NCBI GenBank assembly: GCA_013339765.2
Contig: CM023454.1
Location: 46,137,177-46,201,176, forward strand
From: Haemaphysalis longicornis
Lineage: Eukaryota; Arthropoda; Arachnida; Ixodida; Ixodidae
Reading direction: 5' to 3'
DNA: 64,000 bases
Within the stretch, counting starts at the first letter, position 1. Each line of letters begins with the position of its first letter. A program made the position numbers and the translations under genes. Shown here in pieces: positions 43,661-54,829 of this stretch. Below the pieces are notes generated by a model that was not told where the DNA came from, ran no database searches, and worked only from the letters and a program-made list of their open reading frames with translations.

Positions 43661-44820
43661 GACGACGGAGGGTCGACTAAGAGATGCTTTGTATCTAAAA
43701 TACCTCCCACTGACAACATACGACATCGCACAAAACAGTTAATACGAAGTCCCCTTCTCCTACCCCCTCAGAGTGGCTATATGTGATAGACAGCCGGATA
43801 CTTGGCGCTTGCGTACAGTTTCCATGCTCCCCACGTTAGACTGGGTGAATAGTGCTCCGTTGAAGGGTCCTTAATTCAGGGAGTCATCAATAAATCAGTT
43901 GCTTATCATTAGGGGGGGGGATCATCCTGAGCAGATTAGTTGTCCCGTGAGCTACGTCACATAATTCGCTGCTCACTAACGTTAAGAGTGGATGACCAGC
44001 ATGGCCCTTCATGACTCCGCAACTTGTAGTTACCGGCATCGGTTTAGAAAGTAAAGAGGACTTCGTCACCGTCCCATTCTATGTACTCTTAAAGGGGCCA
44101 TGTGAACTTGCTCCTATTGGTGAGATAAGGTGAGCATAAGACTTATTTAGCTCATAACTGCACAGCGACAAAGTCAAGGGCAAGCCATGCATTTAGTACA
44201 CTTGTGTGGCAACGCCTCTCACTGAATTTTATTGAAATTGAAGGACAGTCATTTTGCCCCCACAAACATAAAATATATATACAAGATGTCATGGGTGCAT
44301 GGTTTTTTAGCCTTCAGGTTTTTCAGCTGCCCACAGACTGCTTGACTGCTCTTAGGAACGCGCAGCGGCCCGTCTGCTTCGAGCAGATATGATTTCCATA
44401 ATTATTTACGCCCCCGGTGTACGGGCCACCCTAATGAATAATTCAAGAACTCATTCAATCAATAAAACGTTGAAAGACTAAAAGTTTGTAAAAACTTTGC
44501 GCTTCTAAACGTCAGCAGCAATGTATTGTGCATGTTAACTCTATTTCTGCAATCACGGGCACAAATAAACTGAGCTATAAACACCAGAATAATCCCATAG
44601 TAACGCTTCATGGCAGGGGCTTTTCTCGGAGGCCACCAATCCCACAAGCACGTTCACCCATTGTCCGAATGTCTGAGTGGGTTATTCCTGTCAGGCGTGT
44701 TCGCTGCCGCTTCCTCAAAACAGCATATTACTGCTGCAGTTGATCGTTGCACGAGAGCGAGAACGGTTCAATAAACGTACTCCTTCCCAGTTTTTGCTTC
44801 CTATATTTCTATATTCGAGA
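43661..44820. other. Unassigned intergenic sequence
   Basis: Nothing recognisable beyond short open frames. Confidence 0.3.
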
Positions 44821-44824
44821 TCGC

Positions 44825-45320
44825 ACTCTCCAGCGCCCGTCTTCCGTATGCATAGGTTCTCATCGACCCTCAGTCCACTTTACGTTGTAACCTGTGGTTG
44901 GGAGTGGCCTTCACGAAAGCCTACTTTTTCCTCATCGGGATGTGAAGCAGTGCCGAAGTGACGCCTGTGGGGACGGAACAGACTATAGAGCATTTGCTGC
45001 GTCGCTGCACCGAGTACTCTTCGGAGAGGAGCGTGCTTTCCACCGCGCTCAGCCGGCAATCGACACTACAATCCGCCTCCACCATCGGCTTCACAGAAGG
45101 CGATGAAATTTCTTCTACGTTTCCTGAGCGAAACGAATTGCATGAACGACTGTAGTGCCCGAAACGGGACTTGAGTGTACGCCTTCCCACTCCTCCTATA
45201 TCTTCCTCTTCTCCCGCCCTCTCTGTTATCCCCGAACCCCATTCCCCCAGGGTTGCAAACAGGGCTATACGCCTGGTTAACCTCCCGGCCTTTCCGTCCT
45301 TTCTTTCTCCTTTCTGTATT
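44825..45320 (+). mobile_element. LINE 3' fragment, R1/I-like
   Basis: A short 5'-truncated copy. It contains the ORF2 C-terminus (LWLGVAFTKAYFF near 44903-44940 in one frame, then EQTIEHLLRRCTEYSSERSVL at 44968-45030, the histidine/cysteine zinc-binding tail) ending at 45155, then a pyrimidine-rich 3' UTR with GGTTAACCTCCCGGCCTTTCC near 45276-45297 and a CTTTCTTTCTCC end. The 3' UTR block is one I recall as typical of a common tick LINE. Confidence 0.7.
44958..45155 (+). pseudogene. LINE ORF2 C-terminal tail
   Basis: 65 codons. EQTIEHLLRRCTEYSSERSVLSTAL matches the end of RNase H-type LINE ORF2 after the cysteine pair; the upstream CxxC (usually in CDxCG) is lost to substitutions (SSAEVTPVG). 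The last 30 residues are altered compared with relatives. No start codon of its own is implied. Confidence 0.6.
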
Positions 45321-46930
45321 TTGAAGGCGTTCTTCTTCTCCCGAATGTCTTCTCTGTACATCGAAGAAAGCAGCCCTTTTAGAAAAGCCCCCCCTTGACC
45401 ATATTTCTTGTACAAAAAATTCTCCGACGAAAGCAGTAGGAGAATCTTACAGTCCCTCTGGCCTCCGCCGCATGGGATCTTCAAGCAAAATATTTGTGGG
45501 GTTCTTATCACGCACGTGTGCGCCATAGCGATTAAAAATTTAATATTATTACGGCTATCGGTTTCGAAGCTTTCCGCGATGCCACTGATGCATGCATGTT
45601 CTCGCAAGCTTTGGCAATTCCTCACAGCCGAAAGGCTGAGCGGAGCCGTTCAGTATTCTAGGCATACAACGTATGAAAGCCTCGCCTAATACTCGTAAAC
45701 CGATCCCGGCTAATGCGCCTGGGTCGTCGTTCTGAATAAAAAAACCTCAGAGAAAAGATTTTGTGCCGCAAAGGGATATCAAATAGCAAAAACAGTTTCG
45801 CGTGCTCGAACTTCGTTTCTACGAACTGATTTACACTTAGTGTAGAGATTAAAAGGTATTACCTGAGCTACATCAGGAACACATAGGGCGATAGCTATTT
45901 TTAGAGTTGGGAGCGGCGGACACGCGCAAATCAGCCCTCCATCTGATGTGCGCTAATGGCCTCGCTTACCAGCATTCGCGCGCCTATATATCCTTACTTT
46001 GCGCAGTTGTGAATTATAGAAATACTACCTAAAAGAGTCCGGTACTGCTCGGCACCAAGTAACTTGGAATTACGCGCTTGCTATATTTTAATTTCGTCGT
46101 TCGATTTATGTGGGAACGAGCAGGAAGGGTTAAACATTTTCGCATAAATTGCGAAACATGTTTGTGCCTTTCAGAAATGTTTGCGTGTGGAAACGTTTTT
46201 GGTGGTGTTTGTGTCGTAAGTACCTAGAACTGGTAGTGTATAGCGGCGAGCACTGGCGGCTGGTGCCCCAATCCAAATAGACAGTTACGGTTTTTAAAGA
46301 AGTGCTGCGACCCTCAGGTATAGCTCAGGAAAGTATCCATGCAAAAAACAAGTAACACATCTATAAATCTTACGAACATCTGCGTCTACATCCCTACCAC
46401 GCTAAAAAGACACGCGTTTTTCACCTGACAAAACCAATGTAAAATAAACAGAAACATGTTGTTCATGCGGAGCTTACTCGGCATGGTAAACCACCAGGTC
46501 CTCAACACTTCCATTGTATTCCTAGTCAGAGGAGCAGGAAGAGAGGGTAAGAGCATGAGAGGTCCGAAAGAGAGGTGGTTACGTGGCATGAACTGCTGAA
46601 TACTATCGTCTTTTACCGTTGGTTCCACCGAAGGAGGCAGGTACGCTGCCATTTTATGCCTGGCCTGGCGTCGCTCTCAGCGTACCCTACAATAGCAACA
46701 GCACGTTCACCCAGGCACCCTTCACGCAGCACACGATCGAAGCCATCCCCATGGTGTCTGGTTCCGCGCATGCACTCGTTTGAAGTATTACAAACTAAAT
46801 CCAGAAATGACGAGATGACGCCAATTCCTTCGCTGCAATTTTGTGGGATTCTTTTCATCGTAGCCACAAAAATTCCTCGCTCCTAATATTGTTGCGAATA
46901 GTACGCATATTGCGCAAAAAAGAAAAATTC
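45321..46930. other. Unassigned intergenic sequence
   Basis: Open frames at 46386-46652 and 46613-46867 (minus) and 46575-46886 (plus) overlap in different frames and show no known domain. Nothing is supported. Confidence 0.3.
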
Positions 46931-46935
46931 AAGCC

Positions 46936-47110
46936 GTTCCACTCAATGTGAAAGTGTCGGAAGTGCAGAGCAGTGATTCGTCATAATGCGCTGCAGCGCC
47001 GTTATCCGCTCACTGCTGCCATCCAATGCATTTCAAATTTCCCGCCTTCGCATTGCTCGCGCGCCCCCTGCCTGAAACTGCGCAAGCGGGAGTCTGCTCA
47101 TTTGTGCTTT
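46936..47110 (+). repeat. Dispersed repeat, copy 2 (partner at 10461)
   Basis: Starts GTTCCACTCAATGT and follows the block order of 10461-10640. It ends where a LINE RT frame begins (TTTAATTCC...MKDLPPLVKAI), so it could be a LINE-adjacent target or a separate element into which the LINE fragment landed. Confidence 0.7.
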
Positions 47111-47114
47111 CTTA

Positions 47115-48089
47115 ATTTCTTTAATTCCGTATACCTCATCATGAAGGACTTACCACCCCTAGTAAAAGCCATCCCAATAACTTCGCCACGCAATACACGC
47201 GGACGACCTAACGCTCTGGGTCCCCACTGGATCTCCGGGCAACCAGCAAGACGCACTTCAAGCAGCCATTCAGGTCACCCAACAGTACCTGAAAGCCAAA
47301 GGACTCGAGTGCGCCCCCGAAAAATCTGCCCTTTTAACCCTGTGCAAAAGAACATACAAGAAGCGTCCAGATCCAATACCAGATCCAGTACTTACCATTA
47401 ATGAGGAACCAAAAGATGGCTCAGGCGCCCAGACTATCCTTCCCTTGCAACGGACTCAACCAGCTCATTCAGCTCATCCGCAGGAACTCCCATCAGCGAA
47501 TTGGGCTACAAGAAGCTGACACCGTGTGCATCATTCACGCCCTCCTCATTAGCCGGGTGACGTACGGGACACAGTATTTGGCTCTCAAACCCACAAAGAA
47601 AGAAAAGTTCAACATCACCATACGCCAAGCCTACCAGGCCGCCCTTGGACTGCCTCCAAAAATAGCAACAAAAACTTTTACAGCTCGGCGTCCATAATAC
47701 ATGGGAGGAACTGCAAGAAACTCATCGCATCTCTCCCAATTCACGCGACTAAGCTCACGCCAACCGGCAGGGCTACACGTACCCGGCACGGCTACAGGCC
47801 TCCCCCAAAATGCGAACAGAGGCAACGCATTCCTCTAACCATCCGGCAGTACATCAAAGACACATCCATTCCTAGAAATATGCACCCAATCTACAACAAG
47901 GCACGCCGAGAAGCCCGGATACGAGCCCTTAGAAAACGCTTCCCGAACTCTCCCTGTACTCGTTACACGGATGCCTCTCCATACCACCAACAACCCGCCC
48001 ATGCTGTGAGTGTCACCGACGCCAACGGTGCAGAACTGACGGCCGCTACAGTACCCACGACATCTATTGAGGCAGCAGAAGAACTTGCC
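47115..48089 (+). mobile_element. LINE fragment (RT palm to RNase H start), cut by gap
   Basis: Starts inside the RT: MKDLPPLVKAIP (47142-47177), HAIHADDLTLWV near 47187-47222 (catalytic YADD with tyrosine replaced by histidine), GNQQDALQAAIQVTQQYLKAKGLECAPEKSALL (the region after the palm), then the thumb and linker (KARREARIRALRKRF, 47899-47943), and RNase H (CTRYTDASPY with the first aspartate, 47956-47985, and SIEAAEELA with the glutamate helix). It runs into the 100-N gap at 48090. Frames change at least three times. Confidence 0.8.
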
Positions 48090-48189
48090 NNNNNNNNNNN
48101 NNNNNNNNNNNNNNNNNNNNNNNNNNNNNNNNNNNNNNNNNNNNNNNNNNNNNNNNNNNNNNNNNNNNNNNNNNNNNNNNNNNNNNNNN
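48090..48189. other. Assembly gap (100 N)
   Basis: Exactly 100 N, the usual placeholder for a gap of unknown size. A plus-strand LINE lies on the left and a minus-strand Penelope-like fragment on the right. Open frames drawn across it are meaningless. Confidence 0.98.
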
Positions 48190-48706
48190 CTTATTTGCCA
48201 CAGAGGTAACAAGCGCCATGGGTATCCCGCCTTGCCTAGACGATTCACTTGCGCCAACAGACTGGGCTCGCACTTATGAAAGCAAGATTTCTTAAGCGCG
48301 CTTTTCAGGCAAAGGTTAGCGATGCTACGTTAAACGAGTTTTGAGTGGCCTGAAGAGTGGGGAAGCAGCGGCTTCATTGATCGTGGCTCGTATTCCCAGC
48401 ACACATGTTTGTAATAAAACCGAAGCCGGAGATCCAAAAACCTAATACTCTCACGTTCAGGAATCTCGTGGGGGATTACAAGCGGCTTTAAGGAATCCGT
48501 GAACACTTGTAGCGTTGTTGACACTGCTGTGTCAAGATCACCGTTCGTGTCAATAAAAACAAGAAAGTTGTCCATGTAACGAAAGACGCGAGTGACCTTT
48601 GACCCTTCTAGCAGCGAGGCGACATTTCGGTTCTTCGCTGCCAAATATAGGTCGCTGATAATGGGGGCGATGCATGACCCAATGCATACACCCCCGCCCC
48701 AAGATA
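48190..48706 (-). mobile_element. Penelope-like RT fragment, minus strand
   Basis: On the minus strand: GGGVCIGSCIAPIISDLYLA (48699-48645; the RT block with GTxMGxxxAP-type signature), VFRYMDNFLVFIDT (48585-48545; the catalytic YxDD is YMDN, second aspartate lost), IRFLDLRL near 48440, CWEYEPRSMKPLLPHSSGHSKLV (48400-48335), then after one stop LKSALKKSCFHKC and LLAQVNRLGKAGYP down to the gap. This is the palm-to-thumb part of a Penelope-like element of a different subtype from the one at 33-35 kb. It directly abuts the Gypsy remnant at about 48706. Confidence 0.8.
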
Positions 48707-48713
48707 GACCGAG

Positions 48714-49190
48714 GTGTGGCGAATGCCCGATAATCGACTGCTGTGCTACCACAGCGGAGAAGCCGACCTTATCTACCGTCGCTCTGTTTGCGAGGCTCCG
48801 TCGACGCACTGCGCCCCCGACCCGGCCAGCGCCCTACTGAGATCGAAGATTACCTGTCCAACACCAACCGAGGACCAGCCCGATTCAACCGTTCACCGTA
48901 GCCCTACCCGTACCAGTCGCCAAACCGCCGCAGCACATCTGACTTCTCATGTGGAAGGTCCCCCAGCCCCCGCGATGGAAACAAAAAGCAGGAACTTCTG
49001 GAGGTAAAGTTGCAGGACCACGGAAAAATGAAAACCCTCCAACGACGCAGCGACTCGCTGAAGAGCGTAATTCATGACATGCCCTCAGCCGGACGACCCG
49101 ATCTAACCCTGACGTGAATTCCAAACACTACGAGAGCAAAACGACGCGACGCGTACCCGACACGACCGAACCTGCCGCTTAGAATACGAC
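48714..49190 (+). pseudogene. Gypsy-B gag C-terminus
   Basis: LCYHSGEADLIYR (48738-48776) is the remnant of a CCHC zinc knuckle (C-x2-C changed to C-x2-S, histidine lost), which in Gypsy gag binds RNA. The following proline/arginine-rich stretch, with DPASALLRSKI in one frame and IEDYLSNTNRGPARFNRSPS in another, matches the equivalent region of Gypsy-A near 25250-25330. Upstream capsid is absent. Confidence 0.65.
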
Positions 49191-49284
49191 GAAGACGACG
49201 ACGCATAGTGCCCGACCGTCAACACGTACAAGCAGAGATACTACGCCACGACGCACCCAGAACTCAAGGAAGGCGTCTTCCGAC

Positions 49285-49620
49285 GTTCAGCTGTTCATGG
49301 ACGGCTTTGATGTAGTTGCTTTAATGGACATGGGAGCCGACTACTCAGTTGTGAGCGGGCCATTTGCATCTAAGCTCAAGAAAGGTATGAGTAGAAGGGA
49401 CGGTCCGCACATACGCACAGCAGGCGGCCACCTCGTGACACTTAGTGGAACGTGCACATCGCGCGTCACCATAGACGACACAACATAACCTGCGGCGTTC
49501 ATCATTCTGCCTACCTGCTCCGGCGACGTGATTCTTGGAATGGATTTTTTGATGCACAATGCTGCAATAATTATTATGCAGACCGAGTCAATATTTTTCC
49601 CCATCGCTCTTTGACGCCGG
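49285..49620 (+). pseudogene. Gypsy-B aspartic protease
   Basis: DGFDVVALMDMGADYSVVSG (49300-49359) holds the active-site aspartate at 49327-49329, again followed by methionine (DMG). IRTAGGHLVTLSGTCTSRVTI is the flap-side strand, and after a stop at 49486 PAAFIILPTCSGDVILGMDFL (49492-49552) is the ILG-DFL block. The fold is complete except for the in-frame stop. The protease would normally process Gag-Pol. Confidence 0.75.
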
Positions 49621-49819
49621 AACCGAACATCGAACGTCGTGCTGCTGTAAGGATTGCTGATGATCATGTCACCGTGCCATCCCGCGCAAGCTTGATGATA
49701 GCAGTCTACTGTGAAGATGCTGCTCCTGACGTCGACGCTATCGTAGACAGTGATCACAGGTTGCTTCTCGACCGTGGTGTGTCTGTCGCAAGAGCCTTTG
49801 CGCGCTTCAGAGAACACCA

Positions 49820-50994
49820 ATGTTATGTTTTGGTAAATATTTTCACCAAGTACCAGCATTTAAACAAGGCCGCGGCAATTGCATTCCTCGAAGAAGAGCA
49901 AGAAGCAAGTGTTCGATCGCGGTCGCCGACTTTGAACGCACACCCGTAGAAACCTTCAAGCTCCCGCAGCCCTTCGACGTGAATCCAGTGCTATCGGAAG
50001 AACAACGGAGCAAATTATTGGCTTTGCTGCGTCGCTCTAGCGAATGTTTTTCGTCGAGAACAAAACTACGTCAGACACCTCTAGCGAAGCAGCGAATAAT
50101 ACCCGAAGATGGACCCCCACCTACCCGACAGTCCCCGTACCGCGTCTCTTCATACGAGCGCAAAGCCATCTGGACTAACGTCGACGACATGCTCAATGAC
50201 GACATTTTACAGCCATCGAAATGTCCGTGGGCTGCGCCGGTCATATTCGTGAAGAAAAAAGATGGCACACTGAGGTTCTGCGTTGACTACCGGCGATTGA
50301 ACAAGATCACCGAAAAGGACGTGTACCTCCTGCCAGAAATCGACGACGCCCTCGACCACCTCTGCCATGCGAAGTACTTCTCATCGATGGATTTGAAGAC
50401 AGGCTACTGGCAAATTGATGTGGACGAGAGATATCGAGAAAAGACTGCATTCATAACCCTTCATGGCCTATACGAGTTCAAGGTGATGCTGTTGGGGCTA
50501 TGCACGGCACCAGCAACGTTTCAAAGAGTCATGGACACAGTGCTAGCTAGCCTTAAGAGGCACATTTGCCTTGTATACTTCGACGACGTTGTGGTATTCG
50601 CCCAGACTTTCGACGAACACCTTGCAATGTTGCAGCCTGTACTGGAGGCCATTCGAACTTCGGGGTTAACACTGAAGCCCAACAAGTGACGTTTCGGGTA
50701 CGAGGAGCTCAAGTTTCTGGGCCAAGACGTCAACGCCGCAGGAGTACTACCTGACCAGGCAAAAACTTCAGCCATTGCCAACTTCCCCAGGCCGAAAGAC
50801 AAGAAGGGCGTGTGAAGATTTCTTGGACTTTGCGCATACTACCCATGCTTCGTCGCAAACTTCGCACGCATTGTAGAGCCACTCACATGCTTTACGAAAG
50901 ATAGCACCCCTTTTAGTTGGAAAAACGGCCAAGAAAAAGCATTCTGCGAGTGCAAAAACGCCTGCAAAGCCCACCCATGCTCGGTCATTTTGAC
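49820..50994 (+). pseudogene. Gypsy-B reverse transcriptase
   Basis: Open from 49820 to a TGA at 50688-50690. Motifs in order: FDVNPVLSEEQRSKLLALLRRSSECFSS, SPYRVSSYERKAI, WAAPVIFVKKKDGTLRFCVDYRRLN (fingers), SSMDLKTGYWQIDVD (motif A), TAFITLHGLYEFKVMLLGLCTAPATFQRVMD (motif B), VYFDDVVVF with YFDD at 50576-50587 (leucine usual, phenylalanine here) and SGLTLKP. After the stop the thumb (FGYEELKFLGQDVNAAGV) continues, then RFPRPKDKKGV. The catalytic aspartates are kept. The frame is ended by the LINE insertion at 50995. Confidence 0.88.
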
Positions 50995-51007
50995 GTAAAT
51001 TCCGAGA
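50995..51007 (+). repeat. Target duplication, left copy (13 bp)
   Basis: GTAAATTCCGAGA, matching GTAAACTCCGAGA at 57116-57128 with one difference. The two copies lie at the two edges of the minus-strand LINE, inside the Gypsy RNase H start (VNSE). The GAGA end of the duplication merges with the LINE's GA/CT tail, so its exact length is uncertain by a few bases. Confidence 0.8.
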
Positions 51008-51029
51008 GAGAGAGAGAATAGACTTTATT
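51006..51029 (-). terminator. LINE 3' end: AATAAA and CT tail
   Basis: On the minus strand AATAAAG (51029-51023) is followed by TCTATTCTCTCTCTCTC, ending the element at the target duplication. The same arrangement, AATAAA/ATTAAA then CT repeats, ends the LINE copies at 9430-9460 and 38440-38462. Confidence 0.8.
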
Positions 51030-51127
51030 GGGTTCCAGCATGCGGGATTCCCTCCGGCCGCGCAGGGCGCGGGGTTCACCCTATCTCACGGTACACTAGA
51101 AGTCCTAATGTCACGCGGGCCTAGACC

Positions 51128-54100
51128 TCAAGGCATTCGTGCCCCGGCGCCGCTCGGGTTACTGAGGGTGTCCCCCTTTCGCCTTTGCAGCGCCAGTGCG
51201 ACCTCGAGCTGCCGGATGGCCCTTCGCTGGTCTTCTGGGTCCCTAGACCCCACACGCTGTTCTACTTGCGCCGGTAACACCGGACCGTCCGCGCTGTCTG
51301 CGTCACATCCCCAGAGTATGTGAGCCAGGGTGGCTCTCGCGCTCGCGCACACACTGCACATTTCACTCACGTAGAGTTCGGGGCACACGTGTCGCGCTAG
51401 CGATGGGGTCAGCACAGTCTCGGTTTGGAGCTGGCGCGACCTCACCGCCTCCCACCGGGTAAGATCCCTGTGCGGAGTCGGGAAGGCACGCCGTTGCACC
51501 CTGTACCACACGAGGATGTCGCCGTAATCCAGCAGCTGCTCCTCGCCTTCTTCTTCGGTCGCCGTCGCGTCTTAGGAGGCGGGCGCGGCCGCGGTCCGGC
51601 ACGTGGCGAGACCACGGGCCGCGGCATCCGCCTCCTAGTTCCGGTTAGGAGATCCTGGTATCAGGTCCCTACCCATGTGGGCCGGGAACCATTTTAGTGT
51701 CAGCCTCGACTCGGACTCGTCGCTTGCCAACGCCCTAGCGGCCGCCCCGCACACGGCTCCGCGCGAGAAGCTACGGATGGCCGTCTTGCTGTCACTGAGT
51801 ATTGTCCGCACGCCCGGGGAGCGCGCCGCCAAGGCTATCGCCATCTCCTCGGCCTGGCTCGCGCTCCGCGTACGCATGCTGCATGACGTGACGATCTTGC
51901 CCGTCGTTGCGGCGACCACCGCCGCCACGTAGGCGTCCTTGTTCCTGACTTTGGCCACGTCCACGTAGACGGCGCCCTCGTCGTTCTGATGTTGCAGCAG
52001 CAGCGCCCTGCCTCGCGTCGCTCGTCGTCCCTCGCTTTCGCCGGGACCCATGTTCTTTGGCAGCGGATACACCACCAGTCTTCGCATGGTTGACTCCGTG
52101 AGTGGAGACGTTTCGTGGTCTTGTTCCTCGGGGGAGGACAGGCCCACTCGTTCCAGCAGCCGCCTGCCGACCGCGGTGCGGCCCAGGCGCGTCAATTGAG
52201 CAGTACGTTGGGCCTCGCCGATCTCCGAGAGCGTGTTGTGCGCTCCCAGAGATAGCAAGGCCGTCGTCTTGGTGCCATTGAGCAGGGCCATGGCACCCGC
52301 ATACGCCTTGCGGATGGCCGCATCGATTCGCTTCCTCTCCGCTTCCGTCCACTTCTGAAAGGCCCCCGCGTATGCTGCGTGGCTAACTGCAAAGGCCTGC
52401 AGCAGTCGCAGGAGGCTCGCTTCTCGGATTCCTCGGGACCTCGACGTGACCCTCTTGACGAGTCTCGTCGCTATCCCGATCTTCGTTACTATGTGGTTGG
52501 CTGCCGTCCCGTTCGTGCGGTGGGCGTCCACGTACATGCCCAGACCTCGGAGGCTCTGGACGTGCGGGACCAGCGTGCCGTCGCTGGCGTGGACGACTAT
52601 GTTGTATTCCGCTTCTTCCGCGGCCCGCTTTCTCCATCTTCCCGGTGGTGGGAGCACCAATAACTGGGACTACTGTGGCGAGCACTTCAGCCCCGTGTCT
52701 CTCAGCGTGGTCTCCACGGCGTCTATCGCTGCCTGCAGTCCGGCCTCGATGTCGCCGTCGCTGCCGCCCGTCGCCCATATCGTGACGTCGTCGGCATAGA
52801 TGCAGTACCGGATCTTCGGTCCAAGCGCGTCAAGGCTCTTGGCGACGTCGATCATCACGATGTTGAATAGAAGCGGGGATATCACGGACCCTTGCGGGGT
52901 TCCGACGCTTCCTAGCTCCCTCTCTTCGAGTCGTTCGCCTCCCACCTCTAGCCTCGCCGTGCGACGAGTGAGGAAGGATCTTACGTAGTCGTACGTGCGC
53001 TTGCCCATGTTGAGCTTCGCCACGCAGGCAAGGATGGCCGAGTGCTCCACCTTATCGAAGGCGCTCTGCAGGTCCAGGCCGAGAATGGCCCGGTTGTCTT
53101 TCTGCGGAACGCCTCCGGCTGGCTCTAGTACTTCGCGTTGCAGCAGCAACATCGCGTCTTGCGTCCCCAGGCGAGACCGGAATCCCAGCATGGAGTCGTT
53201 GTAGTGACCGTTCTCCTCCAAGTACCGCTGCCACCGGTTGTTGAGGACGTGCTCCAACACCTTGCCCACGCAGGACGTGAGCGAGATGGGGCGCAGGCCC
53301 TCTATTCCCGGCGGCTTGTTGGGCTTGGGCAGTAGTATCGTCTTGGCCGTCTTCCACTGCTTGGGAAGGCTTCCGCTCGTCCAGAAGGCGTCGAAGTACT
53401 TCGTCAATGCCGAGACTGCCGCATCGCTGATGTTACGTAGAGCCTTGTTTGTCACTTTGTCGGGTCCCGCAGCTGAGCGACAGTTCAGGGCGTTCGTTGC
53501 CTGGCGCACCTTCCACTCCTCGATCTCGCGGTCGAGCAGCGGGTTGGGCGCGCCGTCGTATTCCGGATGCTCCACGTGGTTTGTGGCTGGGAGGTAGTTG
53601 TCTTTTAGCCGCTTGTGCATCTCCGCCTCGCCTAGCTGGTTGGCCGCGGCGTGGAGGATCTGCGACATGCGTTGTCGTTGATGTTCCTTACTATTGGTCT
53701 CGTCCATGAGGTGGCGCAGGAGGGTCCACGTGCCTCCCCTATAGAGTTGGCCGTCGGCTTCGCTACACATGGCATACCACTGCTGGGCACACAGTTGGCG
53801 GCTGTAGCGCTCGATTTCCTTCCCGAGGGCCGCGACGCGTTTGCGCAGCGTTCGGTTGTGCCTTTGTCTTTTCCATCTTCGTTGTAGCGATGTCCTCGCC
53901 TCCACGAGATGGACGAGGCGCGGGTCCACCCGATCGGCTTCCTCCGGTACCTCGACTTCGGTCGTGGCGTCCTTGGCGGCGGAGACAAGGCTCGCCGACC
54001 ATCTCTCCACGTCGTCCACCTCGCCCAGATCGGCTTCCCTGAACTTGTGCCAATCGGTGAGGAGCTGACGTCGTTTGGTCGTTCCATCGAACACGCGAGC

Positions 54101-54829
54101 GTGGGCGAGCGGTATCGTGTTCTTCCCGTGTTCTTCCATCGCGCAGTCCCGCCTCGCGGCAGGTGCACGAACGAAAGATCGGGCGTGGAGTCTCTGGCTG
54201 TCGACGTTCCGATTCGCGTTGGTTGTGCCGGGTCGGTGAGCAGCTCGAAGCTCGCTTCCTCGGCGTCTTCCAGTAATCTCCTTCCCTTCACCGTTGTGCG
54301 AGTGTACCCCAGTTCCTCGTGCGGTGCGTTGAAGTCCCCGCAGACGACCGCCGCGGCCCCAGAGCTGTGGGCGCGTCGCCGATCTTGTGCAACAGGGTCT
54401 TGAATCTTTGGTTTCCGTGCTGTGGGTTGCTATATACATTTGCTATGTACACCGTGGTCGAAGCCTTGTTCTTGCCTCTTCCCATCTTGCCCGCAATGAT
54501 GATTTCCGTCACGTTGGCTTCGATGGCGGAGTCTTTGTAGTTTAGGATTTCGTCCTTGCCTACGCTCGTGATGCCTTTCCTCACAAACGTGCACACGCCC
54601 TGCGCGGTGCCTTTCCCATAGGTGCGGGCGCTCGGCGGGCGGGCGTACGCTCGGTAACCCGGTAGCGAGGTGATCTTGGGGTCTTCAGCGTGTGTTTCCT
54701 GGATCGCTATCACGTCGGGAAGCTCCTTCTGATCAAGCGACCGCAGGTGCTGTTGAAGTACTGGCTTGCGGCACCGGTAGCCGTTAGCGTTCCAGTGCCA
54801 CACCACTATCCGATCTCCTTGGGGCCTGT
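51128..54829 (-). pseudogene. LINE ORF2 (endonuclease-RT-RNase H), broken
   Basis: Endonuclease: VVWHWNANGYR (54812-54780), IAIQETHAE (glutamate site), VYIANVYSNP, then a frame change and GDFNAPH-like sequence near 54340. After TPDLSFVHL the GSDH motif is not found before IPLAHARVFDGT, so the catalytic histidine block seems deleted. RT (54110-52673) is open: CRSAAGPDKVTNKALRN, LLPKPNKPPGIEGLRPISLTSC, LGLDLQSAFDKVEHSAIL, GTPQGSVISPLLFNIVM and IYADDVTIW, all catalytic residues present. TAG at 52672-52670 interrupts just after KCSPQ. RNase H: AVYVDVAK, AEEMAIALAAR, ILSDSKTAIR, KWFPAHMG. A frame change near 51640 precedes the zinc tail MCSVCASARATLAHILWGC. No in-frame ATG is evident at the start. 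Confidence 0.9.

Noticed and set aside
47835..48279. Open frames on both strands spanning the N run
   Set aside because: They are joined through 100 N; the two sides belong to different elements (plus-strand LINE on the left, minus-strand Penelope-like on the right).
50995..51020. GA repeat as an independent microsatellite
   Set aside because: It is the CT tail of the minus-strand LINE plus the end of the target duplication.
51792..52352. 186-codon minus-strand open frame
   Set aside because: Off-frame shadow of the LINE thumb and RNase H region.
53632..54291. 219-codon minus-strand open frame
   Set aside because: Only its first part (TPDLSFVHL) is endonuclease; the remainder is an off-frame shadow of the linker before the RT.
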